Part shown: piece after piece, positions 60,008 to 64,000 of the stretch
Position numbering within the stretch: position 1 is the stretch's first letter
How the letters are laid out: each line of letters begins with the position of its first letter
Origin: Superficieibacter electus
GTDB taxonomy: Bacteria > Pseudomonadota > Gammaproteobacteria > Enterobacterales > Enterobacteriaceae
Assembly: GCF_002915575.1 (NCBI RefSeq)
Contig: NZ_PQGD01000021.1
Span: forward strand, 1 to 64,000
DNA length: 64,000 nucleotides
Reading direction: 5' to 3'
Program-made: the position numbers and the translations under genes
Notes under the pieces: generated by a model
Seen by the model: only the letters and a program-made list of their open reading frames with translations
What the model was told of the DNA's origin: nothing
The model's database searches: none

Positions 60008-60958
60008 TCAGAACAGATTTTCGAGATCGTTGCCGTAGGCTTTGCTGACTTTATCGCTCATGGCTTTCATTTGCTGGATCATATTGGTGAGCTTACGAGC
60101 ATATGCGGGATCGGTAGCATAACCCGCATTCTGCAAGGCCTGCGCGCCTTGCTCGGCGCTGGACGCCGTCGTCACCGCCGCATAGCGCGGGTTGCGGGTC
60201 AGCAGTCCCACATAATCAGAAAGCGCTTCCAGATAAGAGCTGTACACGCGGAACTTCGCTTTCACTTTTTTCGCCACGCCGTTCTCAAACTCGGTGGTGG
60301 TAATTTCGGTGACCGGCCCTTTCCAGCCGGAAGAGGCCTTCACACCAAACAGGTTAAAGCTCGGTTCACCGTTTTCGCGTTTGATCTGCCGCTGGCCCCA
60401 GCCTGATTCCAGCGCGGCCTGGGCAAGAATAAGATGATGAGGAATACCGCTTTGCTCACTCGCCAGACGCGCAGGCAGGGAAAGCTGCGCCAGAAAATCT
60501 TTACTGTCGCCGGAGAGCGCGGTATCGGTAGATTCCGGCACTTTCGGCAACGCTTTACGCACCATCTGCGTCAGCGTCTGATTTTGATAGCTGGTCACCG
60601 TTTCAAGGTCAAAACGCATCGGCGTCTGTGTGGGTTGCTCTGACGGCTGGGATTGCCCGGCCGCCAGTTGTTTAACCATCATCTCCGCCAGGCCCAGTCC
60701 TTTTCCTGCGGTCATCTGCTGGGCGATTTGCTGATCGTACATACTGGTGTAAAGACGCGTTTGGTCGCTGCCAAACAGCCCATCCTTCGGCAGTGCATCA
60801 CGCATACTTTTCAGCATCATCTGCACGAACATGCCTTCGACCTGACGCGCCACCGGCTTCAGGTTCGCCTGCGGGTCCTGGCCGGTTTTGTTTTTCAGCT
60901 CGTTCAACGATTGTGCATCCCACGCCGCGCTGGAGAGCAGTTTGCTATCGCTTAGCAT
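60008..60958 (-). CDS. flgJ: Flagellar rod-assembly muramidase FlgJ
   Basis: 316 residues, two domains: an N-terminal rod-cap domain (about 1-150, with RQVEGMFVQMMLKSMRDALPKDGLF) and a C-terminal glucosaminidase domain (LPARLASEQSGIPHHLILAQAALESGWGQRQI, catalytic Glu). It opens the murein for the rod in the periplasm. Its ATG shares an A with the flgI stop (TGATG), so translation is coupled. Confidence 0.97.
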   Translation of the reverse strand: MLSDSKLLSSAAWDAQSLNELKNKTGQDPQANLKPVARQVEGMFVQMMLKSMRDALPKDGLFGSDQTRLYTSMYDQQIAQQMTAGKGLGLAEMMVKQLAAGQSQPSEQPTQTPMRFDLETVTSYQNQTLTQMVRKALPKVPESTDTALSGDSKDFLAQLSLPARLASEQSGIPHHLILAQAALESGWGQRQIKRENGEPSFNLFGVKASSGWKGPVTEITTTEFENGVAKKVKAKFRVYSSYLEALSDYVGLLTRNPRYAAVTTASSAEQGAQALQNAGYATDPAYARKLTNMIQQMKAMSDKVSKAYGNDLENLF

Positions 60959-62052
60959 CAGATGATTTCCACTTTTGCCCGCAGGCAGCCCGCGCTTTGC
61001 ATTGACTGCAGAATGGACATCAGTTCCATTGGCGTTGCGCCCAGGGCGTTAAGTCCTCTTACCACACTATTCAGGTTGGCGCTGGAGTTGACGCTCTGCA
61101 GCGATCCGCCGCTCTGACGCAAATCGATTTGCGTTTGCGGAGTCACCACCGTCTGACCGCCGCCAAACGGCGTATCCGGTTGGCTGACGTTCGCCTGACG
61201 GTTCACTGTTACGGACAAATTACCCTGTGCAACGGCACAGCTATCCAGCGTCACTTCCCGGTTCATCACCACCGACCCGGTGCGGGAGTTGATGATCACT
61301 TTGGCATCCTGCGGCGTAACGTTAACCATCATATTCTGAATGTCTGCCAGCGCACGGACCTGAGAACTGTTGCTCGCCGGAACGCGAACCTGCACGGTAC
61401 GCGCGTCCAGCGCGGTAGCGCCGTAGCCGCCGTTACGGTTGATGGTATCCGCTACCTGCTGCGCCAGGGTAAAGTCTTCTTCATTAAGTTGAAGGTTAAT
61501 GGTGTTACCCGAGCCGAACTGGGTCGGGATTTCGCGCTCGATCACCGCCCCGCCGGTAATTCGCCCACCGTTGAGTTGGTTCACCTGTACACTACTACCG
61601 CCAGCAGACGCGCCTGCGCCGCCGACCAGAATATTGCCCTGCGCCAGGGCGTAAACCTGATTGTCCACCCCTTTCATCGGGGTCATCAGCAGCGTGCCGC
61701 CGCGCAGGCTTTTGGCGTTGCCCATTGAGGAAACCACAATATCAATCGCCTGCCCCTGACGGCCAAACGGCGGGTATTTCGCCGTCACCATTACCGCCGC
61801 CACGTTTTTGAGCTGCATATTGGTGCCCGCCGGGACGGTAATGCCCATCTGTGAGAGCATGTTATTCAGGCTTTGAGTGGTAAACGGCGTTTGCGTAGTC
61901 TGGTCGCCCGTGCCGTCCAGCCCCACCACCAGCCCATAGCCGATCAGGGAGTTATCGCGCACGCCCTGCACGCTGGTCAGGTCGCGAATACGCTCGGCCT
62001 GCGCAGCACCGGCAATAAGGATCAGCGCAATGCCAATCAGGGATTTAAACAT
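60958..62052 (-). CDS. flgI: Flagellar P-ring protein
   Basis: 364 residues from [19 protein letters not shown], a Sec signal peptide cleaved before [13 protein letters not shown]. It forms the P-ring around the rod in the murein layer. The sequence [31 protein letters not shown] is family-typical. Two extra codons upstream are possible (62058). It lies 11 bp after flgH. Confidence 0.97.
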   Translation of the reverse strand: MFKSLIGIALILIAGAAQAERIRDLTSVQGVRDNSLIGYGLVVGLDGTGDQTTQTPFTTQSLNNMLSQMGITVPAGTNMQLKNVAAVMVTAKYPPFGRQGQAIDIVVSSMGNAKSLRGGTLLMTPMKGVDNQVYALAQGNILVGGAGASAGGSSVQVNQLNGGRITGGAVIEREIPTQFGSGNTINLQLNEEDFTLAQQVADTINRNGGYGATALDARTVQVRVPASNSSQVRALADIQNMMVNVTPQDAKVIINSRTGSVVMNREVTLDSCAVAQGNLSVTVNRQANVSQPDTPFGGGQTVVTPQTQIDLRQSGGSLQSVNSSANLNSVVRGLNALGATPMELMSILQSMQSAGCLRAKVEII

Positions 62053-62063
62053 AGCCACCTCGC

Positions 62064-62762
62064 TTACATCGGCGATAAGTTAAGGAAGAAACGCTGGAGC
62101 CAGCCCATATTCTGCGCTTCGTTGATATAGCCGTTGCCGACATATTCAATGCGCGCATCTGCCACCTGGGTTGACGACACGGAGTTACTGCCGCTGATGG
62201 TGCGCGGGTTGACGACGCCGGAAAAGCGGATGAACTCAGTACCCTGATTAATCGCGATCTGTTTTTCACCCACTACGTGTAAGTTACCGTTGACCAGCAC
62301 CTGATCCACCGTCACCGTCAGCGTGCCGCTAAAGGTGTTGCTGGCATTAGCCCCGCCTTTGCCGTTGAAAGTATTGCCGCCGGAGGTATCAACATCCGCA
62401 CGGGCATTGCCAAACAGTCCTTGCAGGTAACGCGGGGTGGTATCAAAGCCAAAGTTGGTTTTACCGTCGCGGCTGGCGTTCGCCGACGAGCTTTTGCTCG
62501 CGCTGACGTTCTCCTGAAGCACAATGGTCAGAGTATCGCCGATATTACGCGGACGACGGTCTTCGAACAGCGGCTGATAACCATAGTTCACCGGCTGCGC
62601 CGACTGAAAAATAGAACCGTTGGCGACCGGCAATGGTCCGGGAACAGGCTGTGCTGTCGTTGCGCCCTGCACCAGCGGCGTCGAGGGGATCAGAGCACAT
62701 CCGTTCAGGGACATTGCCAGAACAGCCAGAAGTGAATAATGGTACGCCGCGTATTTTTGCAT
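62064..62762 (-). CDS. flgH: Flagellar L-ring lipoprotein
   Basis: 232 residues. Lipoprotein signal with lipobox SLNGC (Cys22) and the L-ring core ([63 protein letters not shown]). It assembles in the outer membrane. The start [10 protein letters not shown] gives the same length as E. coli; an ATG three codons upstream is also possible. Confidence 0.96.
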   Translation of the reverse strand: MQKYAAYHYSLLAVLAMSLNGCALIPSTPLVQGATTAQPVPGPLPVANGSIFQSAQPVNYGYQPLFEDRRPRNIGDTLTIVLQENVSASKSSSANASRDGKTNFGFDTTPRYLQGLFGNARADVDTSGGNTFNGKGGANASNTFSGTLTVTVDQVLVNGNLHVVGEKQIAINQGTEFIRFSGVVNPRTISGSNSVSSTQVADARIEYVGNGYINEAQNMGWLQRFFLNLSPM

Positions 62763-62817
62763 TGCTTTCATCTTTAAAATCAGAGCGCCGACGTGACAGT
62801 GTCACATCGGCTACCTC

Positions 62818-64000
<1,183 letters not shown>

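Overview
The window is a contiguous piece of an enterobacterial chromosome, most likely Citrobacter or a close relative of Escherichia and Salmonella. Gene content, order and protein sequences follow the Escherichia coli block pepT-potABCD-cobB-nagK-lolEDC-mfd-bhsA-comR-ycfJ-ndh-ycfP-nagZ-thiK-lpoB-ycfL-hinT-fhuE-ptsG-tatD-holB-tmk-mltG-pabC-fab/acpP/plsX-rpmF-yceD-yceF-rluC-rne-flgLKJIHGF, interrupted by accessory pieces that E. coli lacks. The genus is an inference. No tRNA, rRNA, insertion sequence, prophage or CRISPR array was recognised.

Layout. 1-1,084: REP palindromes in two tandem arrays around a REP-associated tyrosine transposase (RAYT). 1.1-6.4 kb: pepT and the spermidine/putrescine transporter potABCD. 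6.4-11.8 kb: a small membrane protein, the deacylase cobB, nagK, and the lipoprotein-release transporter lolCDE. 12-13.5 kb: an accessory gene (membrane domain plus PstS-like binding domain) broken by one in-frame amber codon. 13.6-24.5 kb: mfd, bhsA/comR (ldtC, usually here, is missing), ycfJ, ndh, cell-wall and salvage genes, hinT. 24.9-29.2 kb: the siderophore receptor fhuE, a small secreted protein, and the glucose PTS gene ptsG. 29.4-40.9 kb: tatD-holB-tmk-mltG-pabC and the fatty-acid/phospholipid cluster, with rpmF, yceD and yceF.

41.0-50.1 kb is the most interesting part. A six-gene, single-strand island separates yceF from rluC. It encodes a TauE/SafE-type exporter, a glycyl radical enzyme (GRE), its radical-SAM activase, a LuxR-type regulator, an iron-type alcohol dehydrogenase and a DASS-family anion permease. 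The gene combination and GRE active-site residues fit anaerobic sulfonate metabolism, with 2,3-dihydroxypropane-1-sulfonate (DHPS) dehydration of the HpfG/HpfD type as the best guess. Two copies of a conserved element centred on the palindrome TAGGGA-N4-TCCCTA lie upstream of the permease-dehydrogenase transcript and the activase-GRE-exporter transcript; they are probably the operators of a small regulon. A degraded second copy of the rluC 3' part lies at the yceF edge, in the same orientation as the intact rluC at the other edge. This suggests entry by recombination involving rluC.

50.2-64 kb: rluC, rne with its long autoregulatory leader, an accessory LysR/MFS pair, then flagellar genes flgL to flgF, the last cut by the window end.
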